A stretch of 42,276 nt of DNA, taken from the NCBI RefSeq assembly GCF_014656195.1, contig NZ_BNBY01000050.1:1-42276 (forward strand). Reading direction: 5' to 3'. Positions 1 through 7,388 of the stretch are shown here, piece by piece. Under the pieces are notes generated by a model, which searched no databases, had not been told where the DNA came from, and saw nothing but the letters and a program-made list of their open reading frames with translations. Both the position numbers and the translations under genes were made by a program. The stretch's first letter is position 1. Each line of letters opens with the position of its first letter. The DNA comes from Kitasatospora xanthocidica. Lineage in GTDB: Bacteria > Actinomycetota > Actinomycetes > Streptomycetales > Streptomycetaceae.

Positions 1-71
1 TAGCACCCGTAGTCCGTGGTGGTCTGCTCCTCGCTGTCCAGCAGCTGCAGGGCGTTGACGTCCTCGGTCAC
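1..71 (-). CDS. lanthipeptide precursor (lanA-like), 3' part beyond the window
   Basis: Twenty-three codons are visible, from a GTG start at 71 to the window edge. The leader contains ALQLLDSEE, which resembles the L-x-L-Q-type helical leader motif of class III/IV lanthipeptide precursors. It is followed by TTTDYGC, the Thr and Cys residues from which lanthionine rings are made. The last two bases, TA, leave the next codon as Tyr or a stop. An excellent ribosome site (AAGGAGGTGA) overlaps the lanL stop codon, and the start lies 5 bases past that stop, so the two genes should be translationally coupled. Identity as substrate of the neighbouring LanL is inferred from position and motif. If the next codon is a stop, the product would be only 23 residues and the call weakens. 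Confidence 0.72.
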   Translation of the reverse strand, partial: MTEDVNALQLLDSEEQTTTDYGC

Positions 72-76
72 GGTGG

Positions 77-2842
77 TCACCTCCTTCCGGTCGGGTCGGG
101 GGCGGGCAGCCACAGGCGCGGCCCGCCGTGGCGGAGCCGGACCAGCAGGCCGAGCGACCCGCCGAGTCCGGTGTTGTAACCGACGCCCACCCCGGTCAGG
201 GTGTCGTCGGGGATCAGGAGCAGTCCGTCGTGGGCGACGTGACGTGCGTGGGCGCAGGCGAGGAGTTCCTCGGCGCGGCGCCGGTGGGCGGGGTCGTCCA
301 GGGCCTCGGCGAGGTCGAGCAGGTACTCGGCGTTGCCCGCGAGGCCGTGGCAGGCCGTGGGCGAGCTCCGCCAGCGCCACCGGTACACCTCGGTCCCGGC
401 CTGTTCGGCGCTCTCGCGGTAGCGGGGATCGCCGGTGGCCTGCCAGAGGCGGATCAGGAAGGTGCCGATGCCGGAGGCGCCGCTGCACCAGTGGGGCGCG
501 TGGACGGGGGTGTCGGCCGCCTTGTCCTCGACGGGCCAGCCCGCGCCGCCGTCCCGGACGCGTACGGTGGCGAGCAGGGTCTCGGCGGCCGCCCGGGCGG
601 CGTGGACGAGGTCGTCCCGCTCCGCGGCGAGCCCGGCGAGCAGCAGGAAGGTGCCGACACCGGCGACGCCGTGGGCGAAGCCGAGATGGGTGATGCCGGC
701 GAGCTCGGAGTCGAAGTCGGCCGGGACGGGCCACACCACGCCGGACCGGCCCTTCGCGGCGACGGTCAGCAGGTGTTCGGCGGCGGTCACCGCGCGCTGC
801 CGGAACCCCTCCTCGCCGGTGGTCCGCCAGAAGTGGAGCTGGGTCAGACCGGCGCCGGCCACGCCGTGGCACACGTCGGGGTTGGGCCAGCGCACCGGCA
901 CCTCGCGGGCGAGGCGGGCCGCGTGCCCGGCGAGGCCGTCGTCGTCGAGCAGCCGGGCGGCGTCCAGCAGTGCCCAGGCGGTGCCGGAGCGCCCGAAGTG
1001 CAGCCCGGGCAGCTGCTGCCCACCGACCTCGGCCCGGGCCGCGATCCACGCCGCGGCCTCGGCGACCGTGGCGCGCAACCGCGGGTCCGTCCGGTGTGCG
1101 GCGGCCGCGGTGAGGACGGACAGGACGCCGGCCGCGCCGTGCTGCACGTTCAGCGGATCGGTCCGCTCGCCGGAGGCGTCGGCGGGCCAGAGCCGTACCG
1201 GGTCCTGCGGGGTCATGGTGTCCATCAGGTGGGTCAGCCCGTCGGAGAGCAGCCGCTCCGCGGTCGGGCCGTCGAGGACGGCCGGGTTGTCGAGGACGGC
1301 CCCGCTTTCCCAGGTGCTCCCGCCGTCCCGGGCACTCCCGCCGTCCCAGGCGCTCCCGGCGCCGGCGGAGGGTACGTCCACGTGGAGCCCGGTCAGCGCC
1401 TCGCGGACCGTGCGCAGGCTCCACCGGTCGTCGCGGTCCTCCGCCATGAGCGCCAGCACGAGCGGCTGGAAGGCGGTGAGCTCGGGGCGGTCGGCGAGGG
1501 CGGCGGCCAGCAGGACGGCGAGGCGGTCGTGACGGCCGCGCACCGTCCCGCGGTCCGGGGCGAGCACGGGGTCGGTGCCGGTCAGCAGGTGGAACAGCAC
1601 GGCACCGAGGCTGTAGAGGTCGGACGTCAGGTCGGGGGCCGGGCCGATCGGGGCGCCGTCGACCACCTCGGGGGCGCCGTAGCCCGGGGTGTGGAGCCGC
1701 AGGACGTGGTCGCCGGGGCGGGCGAGGGCTTCGAGGTCGATCAGGCGGACCTCGCCGTCCGGAGTGACCATCAGATTGTTGGGGTTGAGGTCCCGCAGGA
1801 CCAGGCCGAGTCCGTGGACGGCCCCGACGACGGTCACCAGCTGCCCGGCCAGGTCCAGCACCGACGCCCGGTCGGGGCGGAGCCGCTCGGACATCCAGGA
1901 GCGCAGCGTCTGCCCGGCGATGCGCTCCTCGGCGAGGTACCGGTTGCCGCCCTGGCCGAAGACGCCCACGACCTGCGGACACAGGCCGAGCGGCGCGAGC
2001 AGCGCGTGCATCTCCGCCTCGTGGCCGAGCCGGTCGCCCGCGTCGGAGCCCTCCAGGGTGGCCCCGACGTGTCGGCGGGCCTCCTTGATGACGACCTCCT
2101 GCCCGGTCCGCCGGTCGGTGCCGAGGAAGACGCCGCCCTTGTACGCGTGCCGGACGGCCTTGTGCACGACGTAGCGGCCGTTCAGCAGGACGCTCGTCCC
2201 GGGGGCGGGCGGGGGGTCCTCGGGCGGCGGCAGCGGGGAGACGGCCCAGGGCGGCGGGCTGAATCCGGCCTGCCGCCGGTCCCGGACGAAGCCCCCGTCG
2301 GGTGTCCGCAGCATCGGCTCGGGCGAGCCGTCGTTGGTGAGCCGGGGGAAGCCCCGGAAGGCGCCGTAGCGGTAGTGCACCAGACTGCCCGGCCGGTACG
2401 CACGGTCGGAGAGGATGCCCGGCCCCGGCAGGTACGCGGTGGCCCGGTGCAACTCCTCGGCCAGCCGCCGGAAGTGGTCGTCGTCGTCCGGGTAGACGGT
2501 GATGAACTTTCCGCCGCCTCCCCGGTCGTGGCGGGCCGAGACCAGCTCCGCCAGGCGGCCGGGCGTACCGGCGCACTTGAACGGGGCCCGGGCGGCGACG
2601 AGCACCTCGGCGGCCCGGGTCAGCACCATCGGGGCGGAGAGCGGGGTCGCCGACACGTGCAGCTTCCAGCCCTGCCGCCGGACCGGGTCGGCGTTGCCCG
2701 GGCGGACGCGGCACCAGAAGTCCTCCGGGGTGACGGACCAGTCCCGCGCACCCTGCCTGCGGAGCACCGCCTCGATCAGGTCGGGAAAGAACCCGGCGTA
2801 CGGATCCGCCGAGTCCCGGCCCGTCGTGTACCCGTGCGCCAT
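77..2842 (-). CDS. lanL: class IV lanthionine synthetase LanL (lyase-kinase-cyclase)
   Basis: The 921-residue protein has the three-part LanL/LanKC plan. An N-terminal phosphoSer/Thr lyase-like region covers about residues 1-220. A Ser/Thr kinase domain follows at about 225-490, with VVIKEA for the ATP lysine and catalytic loop RDLNPNN; IDLEA stands where DFG is usual. A LanC-like cyclase covers about 535-921. The cyclase keeps all three zinc ligands: Cys786 in HWCSG and Cys831-His832 in ACHGLAG. Class III enzymes lack these ligands, so this is class IV (venezuelin type). Such enzymes phosphorylate Ser/Thr of a precursor, eliminate phosphate to give dehydroamino acids and add Cys thiols to form rings. 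The ATG at 2842 follows GGGGGAAG at good spacing. The precursor candidate lies immediately downstream. No transporter or protease gene is visible on this side. Confidence 0.93.
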   Translation of the reverse strand: MAHGYTTGRDSADPYAGFFPDLIEAVLRRQGARDWSVTPEDFWCRVRPGNADPVRRQGWKLHVSATPLSAPMVLTRAAEVLVAARAPFKCAGTPGRLAELVSARHDRGGGGKFITVYPDDDDHFRRLAEELHRATAYLPGPGILSDRAYRPGSLVHYRYGAFRGFPRLTNDGSPEPMLRTPDGGFVRDRRQAGFSPPPWAVSPLPPPEDPPPAPGTSVLLNGRYVVHKAVRHAYKGGVFLGTDRRTGQEVVIKEARRHVGATLEGSDAGDRLGHEAEMHALLAPLGLCPQVVGVFGQGGNRYLAEERIAGQTLRSWMSERLRPDRASVLDLAGQLVTVVGAVHGLGLVLRDLNPNNLMVTPDGEVRLIDLEALARPGDHVLRLHTPGYGAPEVVDGAPIGPAPDLTSDLYSLGAVLFHLLTGTDPVLAPDRGTVRGRHDRLAVLLAAALADRPELTAFQPLVLALMAEDRDDRWSLRTVREALTGLHVDVPSAGAGSAWDGGSARDGGSTWESGAVLDNPAVLDGPTAERLLSDGLTHLMDTMTPQDPVRLWPADASGERTDPLNVQHGAAGVLSVLTAAAAHRTDPRLRATVAEAAAWIAARAEVGGQQLPGLHFGRSGTAWALLDAARLLDDDGLAGHAARLAREVPVRWPNPDVCHGVAGAGLTQLHFWRTTGEEGFRQRAVTAAEHLLTVAAKGRSGVVWPVPADFDSELAGITHLGFAHGVAGVGTFLLLAGLAAERDDLVHAARAAAETLLATVRVRDGGAGWPVEDKAADTPVHAPHWCSGASGIGTFLIRLWQATGDPRYRESAEQAGTEVYRWRWRSSPTACHGLAGNAEYLLDLAEALDDPAHRRRAEELLACAHARHVAHDGLLLIPDDTLTGVGVGYNTGLGGSLGLLVRLRHGGPRLWLPAPDPTGRR

Positions 2843-2927
2843 CGCTCTTCCCCCGTTCTCCGGACACTGCTGGAGCCGGCCGGCGTCCGACCGCAGCGCC
2901 GATCTTGCCGCCGCCGAACCGGGGGTT

Positions 2928-2970
2928 CATGGGGGACGAGCACGTATCTTCCGCTCCGCGAGCCCCCATG
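2928..2970. terminator. hairpin between Clp-N gene and lanL
   Basis: Perfect 8-base inverted repeat CATGGGGG/CCCCCATG (2928-2935 and 2963-2970), with a 27-base, less GC-rich loop. It begins 24 bases past the stop of the minus-strand Clp-N gene and lies before lanL in the same direction. It may be a terminator for the first gene. The lanL promoter probably lies in or after the loop, but no clear -35/-10 pair was found. Confidence 0.4.
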
Positions 2971-2994
2971 TTCACGCTCGCGGCGTGGTACGCC

Positions 2995-4056
2995 TCAGCC
3001 CTCTCCTGCCTCCCCTGTCTGTCCTGCTTCTCCTGCCTCCCCCGCCTCTCCCGCCTCCCCCGGAGCGTCCTGCTCCGCGCGCAGGGCCTCGACCAGCCGC
3101 CGGGCACGGGTGGGCTCGTCGAGCAGCACCCGCACCAGCGGGCCGGGGGCCGCGCCGGCCAGGTAGGCCTCGACGGAGCGCGGGTCCGCCGGCAGCGCCA
3201 CCGTCCCGGCCGAGAGGGCCCCGTGCACCCGGACGTAGTCGAGGCCGAGCCAGGCCAGGAGTTCACCGCCGGTGTCGTCCACGTCCGGCTGCGGCCGGTG
3301 GGCCAGCACCTCGTGCACGGCCAGCACGGCGAGCAGGACGTGCTCGGTGCCGGGCGTACGGCGGCCGAGGCGCTGGGCCTGCTGGTCCGTCTCCCACCGG
3401 ATCCAGTCCGCTGCCGGGGCCGCAGGTCCGGCCGCGCCCGGCGTCAACACCCGCCTCCAGCGCGGGAGTCGGCGCGAACGGCGGCCGAGCAGCGCGTCCC
3501 GGGTGGGGATCAGCAGCGGGTCCAGCACGGCGGACGGGCCGTCCAGACGCTCCCGCACGGCCTGCGGTGCGACGCCCGCCGCGCGCAGCAGTTCGGCGGC
3601 CCGGGTGCGGTCCTCGGCGAGCAGGGCACGCAGGACGTGCTCCGCGGTGAGCCGGTGCCCGCCACCTCGCCGGACCTCCGCCACCGCGGCGGACAGCGCG
3701 CGGGCGGAGGCGCCGGTCAGCACGAGGTCCGGGGCCCTGGTCGAGCCGAGCACCTCCCGGGCGGGCACACCGGCGTCGGCCTCGTCGTCCGCGTCCCAGC
3801 CCGCACCGCGGCCGCCGTCGCCGTTGCAGTCAGCCTCGCCGTCGCGGTCGCCGTCGCGGTCGCCCTCACGGCCGTGGTCGCGGTCGCGGTCGCGCAGCAG
3901 GGCGCGCAGCTGGCTCTCGGTGGCCCCGGCGGCGGCGAGGGCCGCACCGGCCGGGCCGGTCGAGCCCACCACCGCGGCCAGCAGGTGCTCCGTCCCGAGC
4001 CGACCGCCGCCCGTGGTGCCGAGCGTGCGCCAGTCCGCGTCCAGCGTGGTCTCCAT
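2995..4056 (-). CDS. Clp N-terminal-repeat protein without ATPase domain
   Basis: The 353-residue protein carries repeats like the Clp N-terminal substrate/adaptor-binding domain: LGTEHLLAAVV near residue 20, LTAEHVLRALL near 135 and PGTEHVLLAVL near 238. There is no Walker A or AAA+ domain, so it is not itself a Clp unfoldase. Between the first two repeats lies a low-complexity charged stretch rich in RDRD and GDRDGD. The C-terminus is a run of GEA repeats encoded by a polypyrimidine tract at 3000-3062. Stand-alone Clp-N proteins are common in streptomycetes and are usually thought of as adaptors or Clp modulators; that role is inferred. It is divergent from an HtrA-like protease, with 172 bases between the starts, which suggests a protein-quality-control pairing. 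Confidence 0.85.
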   Translation of the reverse strand: METTLDADWRTLGTTGGGRLGTEHLLAAVVGSTGPAGAALAAAGATESQLRALLRDRDRDHGREGDRDGDRDGEADCNGDGGRGAGWDADDEADAGVPAREVLGSTRAPDLVLTGASARALSAAVAEVRRGGGHRLTAEHVLRALLAEDRTRAAELLRAAGVAPQAVRERLDGPSAVLDPLLIPTRDALLGRRSRRLPRWRRVLTPGAAGPAAPAADWIRWETDQQAQRLGRRTPGTEHVLLAVLAVHEVLAHRPQPDVDDTGGELLAWLGLDYVRVHGALSAGTVALPADPRSVEAYLAGAAPGPLVRVLLDEPTRARRLVEALRAEQDAPGEAGEAGEAGEAGQTGEAGEG

Positions 4057-4228
4057 CAGACCCTCCCACTTCGGTGGCTTTACTCACACAATGTGCCTGC
4101 TTTGCCATTTCTTTATAGTCACCCGTCCGTCAAGACGGCGTCAGCGGCCAGCGGCCAGCGGCGGAAGCTTCGGCGCCCGACCGTTGTTGGCACCGGGAGA
4201 ACCCGCGCCGGCGAAAGGGGTGAGCACC
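4057..4228. promoter_or_regulatory. divergent promoter region, Clp-N / HtrA
   Basis: This spacer contains an unusually AT-rich patch at about 4081-4125 (including TTTCTTTATAGTC) in otherwise very GC-rich DNA, fitting shared control for the two divergent genes. I looked for CIRCE and HAIR heat-shock repeats and found neither. No -35/-10 pair could be fixed with confidence. Confidence 0.4.
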
Positions 4229-5251
4229 GTGGCCGACACCCTCCCCGGGCCCGAACACGCCCCGGACGACGACACCTTCGACCCCGTGGACGGGGCCGCG
4301 GACACGGCAGCCGACGCGCTTGACGCCTACTCGCGGATCGTCACGACCGTGTCCGCCACCGTGACCCCGCGCGTCGCCGCGCTCCAGGTGCCCCGGCGCG
4401 GGCGGGGCGGCTGGTTCAGCACCGCGCTCGGCTCGGCGGTGGTCTTCACCGAGGACGGCTTCCTGCTCACCAACGCCCACGTCGTCGGCCACGCCGACGC
4501 CGGGACGCTGGCCTTCGCCGACGGCACCACCTCCCCCTTCCACACCATCGGCGCGGACCCGCTCTCCGACCTGGCCGTGCTGCGCGCCGACGGCCCGACC
4601 CCCACCCCGGTGCGGCTCGGCGAGGCCACCGCCCTGCGGGTCGGGCAGCTGGTCGTCGCCGTCGGCAACCCGCTCGGGCTGGCCGGCACGGTCACGGCGG
4701 GCGTGGTCAGCGCCCTCGGCCGCTCGCTCCCCGCCCACTCCGGCAGCGCCGTGCGCGTCATCGACAACGTCATCCAGACCGACGCGGCCCTCAACCCCGG
4801 CAACTCCGGCGGCGCGCTGACCACCGCGAGCGGCGAGGTCGTCGGCATCACCACGGCGGTGGCCGGGAACGGGCTCGGCCTGGCCGTCCCGATCGACGCC
4901 ACCAGCCGGCAGATCATCGCCACCCTGCTCACCGACGGCCGCATCCGCCGCGCCTACCTGGGCCTCGCCGGACTGCCCGCCCCGCTACCGCCTGCCCTGC
5001 GCGAGCGCACCGGGCAGCCCACCGGCCTGCGGATCGTCGAGGTGGTCCCCGGCGCCCCCGCCGACCGCGCCGGCCTGCACGAGGGCGACCTGCTGCTCAC
5101 CGCCGCCGGAGAACCGATGAGCAGCGCCCGCTCCCTGCAGCACCTGATGCTGGCCGACGCGATCGGCCGCCCGCTGTCCCTCACGGTGCTGCGCGGCCAG
5201 GCCCTGGTCGACGTCATCGCCGTCCCGGCCGAACTCCGCTCGGACGACTAG
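4229..5251 (+). CDS. HtrA/DegP-like serine protease with PDZ domain
   Basis: The 340-residue protein is a trypsin-fold (S1C) protease followed by one PDZ domain. The catalytic triad is visible: His84 in TNAHVVG, Asp114 in DPLSDLAVL and Ser193 in NPGNSGGAL. The PDZ domain covers about residues 235-335 (GLRIVEVVPGAPADRAGL). There is no signal peptide or membrane helix, so unlike many HtrA proteins it should be cytoplasmic or act without its own anchor. The GTG at 4229 is preferred because AAAGGGG lies 8 bases upstream; the in-frame GTG at 4220 sits directly on that ribosome site. The gene is divergent from the Clp-N protein and convergent with the GNAT remnant, the two stop codons overlapping at a CTAG. 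Confidence 0.92.
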   Translation: MADTLPGPEHAPDDDTFDPVDGAADTAADALDAYSRIVTTVSATVTPRVAALQVPRRGRGGWFSTALGSAVVFTEDGFLLTNAHVVGHADAGTLAFADGTTSPFHTIGADPLSDLAVLRADGPTPTPVRLGEATALRVGQLVVAVGNPLGLAGTVTAGVVSALGRSLPAHSGSAVRVIDNVIQTDAALNPGNSGGALTTASGEVVGITTAVAGNGLGLAVPIDATSRQIIATLLTDGRIRRAYLGLAGLPAPLPPALRERTGQPTGLRIVEVVPGAPADRAGLHEGDLLLTAAGEPMSSARSLQHLMLADAIGRPLSLTVLRGQALVDVIAVPAELRSDD

Positions 5252-5882
5252 CCGTTACCGTCCATCCGGCTCGCCCGGACTGGGTGCGGCTCGCGCCGCA
5301 TCGCCCACAGCGTCGGGCCGCCGTCCGGGAGCGTCAGCTCCTCGCGCACGGTGAAGCCGAAGTGCTCGTACAGGCCGAGGTTGGCGGCCTTCGAGGACTC
5401 CAGGTGGACGGGCAGTCCGGCGGCGTCGGCCTGGGCCAGCCCGGAGCGCAGCAGCGCAGCAGCGCGGCACCCTGCCCCTGGCCCTGCGCGGCGGGGTCGG
5501 CACCGATCAGCGCCAGGTACCAGTGCGGCTCCCGCGCGGCGTGCCGGCCGACCTCCTCGACGGTGCGGCCGAACAGCTCGGCGCGGTCGCCCAGGAGCTC
5601 GGTCAGCTCCCGTACGGTCGCGGCGTCCGGGACGGCCTTGGCCCGGGCCTCCGGCGGCACCCAGAAGGCGGCCGCGTTCGCGGTGCGCTCGCACACGGCG
5701 GCGTGGACGTACTGGCAGGTGAAGAGGGTGGCGAAGTACCTGCCCAGCAAGGCCCGACGCGAGGCCTCGTCGGGGAAGAACCAGCACATCATCGGGTCGT
5801 CGTCGAAGGCGGGGGCCAGCGAGCGGCTGATCGACGCCGCGTCACCGAGGGTCGCCGTCCTGGGCGTTCCGGTTGTCCGCAT
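5248..5882 (-). pseudogene. GNAT acetyltransferase, frameshifted by an 8-bp duplication
   Basis: The reading frame from ATG 5882 matches a GNAT N-acetyltransferase: FDDDPMMCWFFPDE, then WYLALIGADPAAQGQGQGAA with the Q/R-x-x-G-x-G/A acetyl-CoA loop, then LLR. Directly after LLR the frame is lost. The rest of the domain (GLAQADAAGLPVHLES, AANLGLYEHFGF) continues in another minus-strand frame to a stop at 5248. The break coincides with two tandem copies of AGCGCAGC (5445-5460, plus-strand reading). Removing one copy restores a continuous protein of about 208 residues. This is a slipped-strand event, a phase-variable site or an assembly error; a pseudogene is the default reading. Only the part before the break would be made as drawn. 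Confidence 0.85.
5445..5460. repeat. 8-bp tandem duplication causing the GNAT frameshift
   Basis: AGCGCAGC occurs twice in tandem and is followed by a partial third copy (AGCGC, then GGC). One copy more than the reading frame tolerates puts the two halves of the acetyltransferase out of register. Confidence 0.9.
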
Positions 5883-5917
5883 GCGCGCATCCTGTCGCTC
5901 CTCACATCCGGCGCGAC

Positions 5918-5948
5918 GGCGGGGTGGCGGGGTGGCGGGGTGGCGGGT
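5918..5948 (+). repeat. 8-bp tandem repeat, possible G-quadruplex
   Basis: GGCGGGGT is repeated 3.9 times. The plus strand therefore has four G-tracts of 3-4 separated by TGGC loops, the classic G-quadruplex pattern. It lies 36 bases upstream of the GNAT start, with the G-rich strand being the template strand for that gene. Confidence 0.8.
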
Positions 5949-6145
5949 GAGTCCGTCGGCGCGGCCGTGACCGCCACCTTCACGCAGCCGGATGGCGGAC
6001 CGCGCGGGGCGGGTCGCGGTGGGGGCCGGTGGTTCCAGGTGGCCCCCGTTGTCCGAACCCGTGGCCGCTCCGCGCGGTCCGTCACCCGATTCCACCGGTT
6101 CGCCGTGACTCCGGAGTACCGGCCGGAGCCAGGGGGGTTCGGTGG

Positions 6146-6179
6146 GGCCCGCCGTCGGCGTGGTGGCCGGCGGCGGGCC
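6146..6179. terminator. hairpin terminator of the usp/membrane operon
   Basis: GGCCCGCCG (6146-6154) pairs perfectly with CGGCGGGCC (6171-6179) around a 16-base loop, starting 12 bases past the stop codon of the minus-strand membrane protein. There is no U-tract, as is usual for streptomycete terminators. Confidence 0.6.
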
Positions 6180-6191
6180 GCTCGGGGGGCC

Positions 6192-6605
6192 TCAGCGAGG
6201 GTCGGGGTGCAGGAGGGAGACGCGGATGGTGCGGCGCGGCAGGGCGGTGGGCAGGGCGGCCAGCAGGGCGGCGGCGGTGAACACCGCGTAGTGGGCGGCC
6301 TCCGGCCAGGGGCCGGACCAGCCGAGTTCGGCGTGCCGGTGCTCGGCGAAGGCGTTGCAGCAGAGCCAGGCGGCCAGGCCGACCAGCGGTGCGGCGCCCG
6401 GCCTGGAGCGGCCGCCGACCAGGGCGCAGAGCACCGCGTAGGCGGTCAGGGCGAGCGGGCCGGAGTGCAGTTCGCCGAGCGCGCCGAGGCCGAGCGCCGT
6501 CGCGCCGCCCGCGAGCAGGGCCACCGTGGCCGAGGTGCCGGCCGTCGGCCGTTTGCGAACGGGGTGGTACCGGGTGGCGCCCGGGCGGGCCGCGTACATC
6601 CGCAC
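6192..6605 (-). CDS. small membrane protein, function unknown
   Basis: The 137-residue protein is not recognised. It has about three or four hydrophobic segments (for example ATVALLAGGATALGLGALG, PLALTAYAVLCALVGG and YAVFTAAALLAALPTAL), so it should lie in the cytoplasmic membrane. The GTG at 6605 starts 6 bases past the stop of the universal stress protein and uses AAGGGG inside that gene's end as ribosome site; an in-frame ATG at 6599 is an alternative. The tight spacing says the two are one operon, probably expressed under the same stress or dormancy conditions, but no partner function can be claimed. Confidence 0.75.
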   Translation of the reverse strand: MRMYAARPGATRYHPVRKRPTAGTSATVALLAGGATALGLGALGELHSGPLALTAYAVLCALVGGRSRPGAAPLVGLAAWLCCNAFAEHRHAELGWSGPWPEAAHYAVFTAAALLAALPTALPRRTIRVSLLHPDPR

Positions 6606-6611
6606 CGCCGA

Positions 6612-7190
6612 CTACCCCTTCGCCGGGAGGAGTTCGGACAGCGGCCGGACCGGCAGGTGCCAGCGGGCACGGCGGTGCAGCGCCTCCAGTTCGTGCAGCT
6701 CGCCGAGGAGCGCCGGCACCGGGACGGTCAGCACCGGGCAGCCGGCCCGCCGCGCGCAGTAGCCGGACACCGGGCGCCGCAGCCGGCGGCGCAGCGGGCC
6801 GCCGCTCCGGCCGAGGACCAGCAGGTCGCCGGGGCGGTCGGCGACGTCGACCAGCGCCGGGCCGGTCTCGCCGCGGATGACCACCGGGCGCAGCGGCACG
6901 CCGGGGTCGGCGCCGCCGAAGGCCGCGTCGAGGGCCGCGTGCAGGCGCTGCTCGGCCTTCTCCCGGACGGCGGCGAGCAGCGGCGGGCAGGGCGAGCGCC
7001 GGTAGCCGAGCTCCCCGCCGGGCGGCTCCCAGGCCAGGACGGGCAGCAGCTCCGCGCCCCGTTCCCGCGCCTCGGTCACCCCCCGGTGCAGCGCCGCCAG
7101 GCTTCCCAGCGACCCGCTGACCCCGACCACCACCCGGGGTGCCACCACCTGGGGTGCCGCGCCGCTCTCGTGCCGCTCGCTGCCGTGCAT
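6612..7190 (-). CDS. universal stress protein (UspA family)
   Basis: This 192-residue protein has a single Usp domain. It opens with VVVGVSGSLGSLAALHRG and has the nucleotide-binding pattern near residues 124-155 (LVLGRSGGPLRRRL, then PVSGYCARRAGCPVLTV), equivalent to the usual G-x2-G-x9-G-S/T motif of ATP-binding family members. A tail of about 35 residues follows the domain and matches nothing I recognise. The ATG at 7190 follows GCGAGGAC at normal spacing. It is cotranscribed with a small membrane protein and divergent from a GntR regulator 196 bases away. Usp proteins bind ATP and modulate stress survival; the specific partner is unknown. Confidence 0.88.
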   Translation of the reverse strand: MHGSERHESGAAPQVVAPRVVVGVSGSLGSLAALHRGVTEARERGAELLPVLAWEPPGGELGYRRSPCPPLLAAVREKAEQRLHAALDAAFGGADPGVPLRPVVIRGETGPALVDVADRPGDLLVLGRSGGPLRRRLRRPVSGYCARRAGCPVLTVPVPALLGELHELEALHRRARWHLPVRPLSELLPAKG

Positions 7191-7347
7191 GGTCCGTCCT
7201 CGCTCCGTGGTGTCCCGACGTCTCCCACCCAACCGCCGCCCGGGCCGCCCACCTCCACTCCTTGACGCCTCCCTGACGCGCCGGGCGGCGATCCCGACGC
7301 ACTCCATACGGGAACCCGCCCCGGGCGCCCGTCGGACCCGGGCGCAC

Positions 7348-7376
7348 CTGGCAGGAGACATGAATGGTGCTATCGT
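7348..7376 (+). promoter_or_regulatory. promoter of the gntR operon
   Basis: CTGGCA (7348-7353), a 17-base spacer and TATCGT (7371-7376) fit a housekeeping-type promoter. Transcription would begin around 7383-7387, at or just before the start codon, giving a leaderless or nearly leaderless message. Confidence 0.5.
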
Positions 7377-7388
7377 CAGTAGCACCAT
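7364..7388. promoter_or_regulatory. inverted-repeat operator at the gntR start
   Basis: Perfect 9-base arms ATGGTGCTA and TAGCACCAT, separated by 7 bases (TCGTCAG). The repeat covers the -10 box and runs into the ATG of the regulator. This is where a dimeric YtrA-type GntR repressor would bind to shut off its own operon. Confidence 0.7.

Larger units (their letters stand above)
5883..6191. other. gene-free stretch with tandem repeat and hairpin
   Basis: No convincing gene is seen in this 309-base stretch. It holds a G-rich 8-bp tandem repeat (5918-5948) just upstream of the GNAT start and a strong hairpin (6146-6179) behind the membrane-protein gene. Otherwise I see no recognisable site. Confidence 0.6.

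Noticed and set aside
128..3166. Very long open frame on the plus strand opposite lanL
   Set aside because: It is the antisense of a clear LanL protein. Its translation is Gly/Ala/Val-rich with no domain, as expected of shadow frames in GC-rich DNA.
4057..4228. CIRCE or HAIR heat-shock operator between the Clp-N and HtrA genes
   Set aside because: Neither the CIRCE inverted repeat nor the CTTGAGT/ACTCAAG repeat occurs in the spacer.
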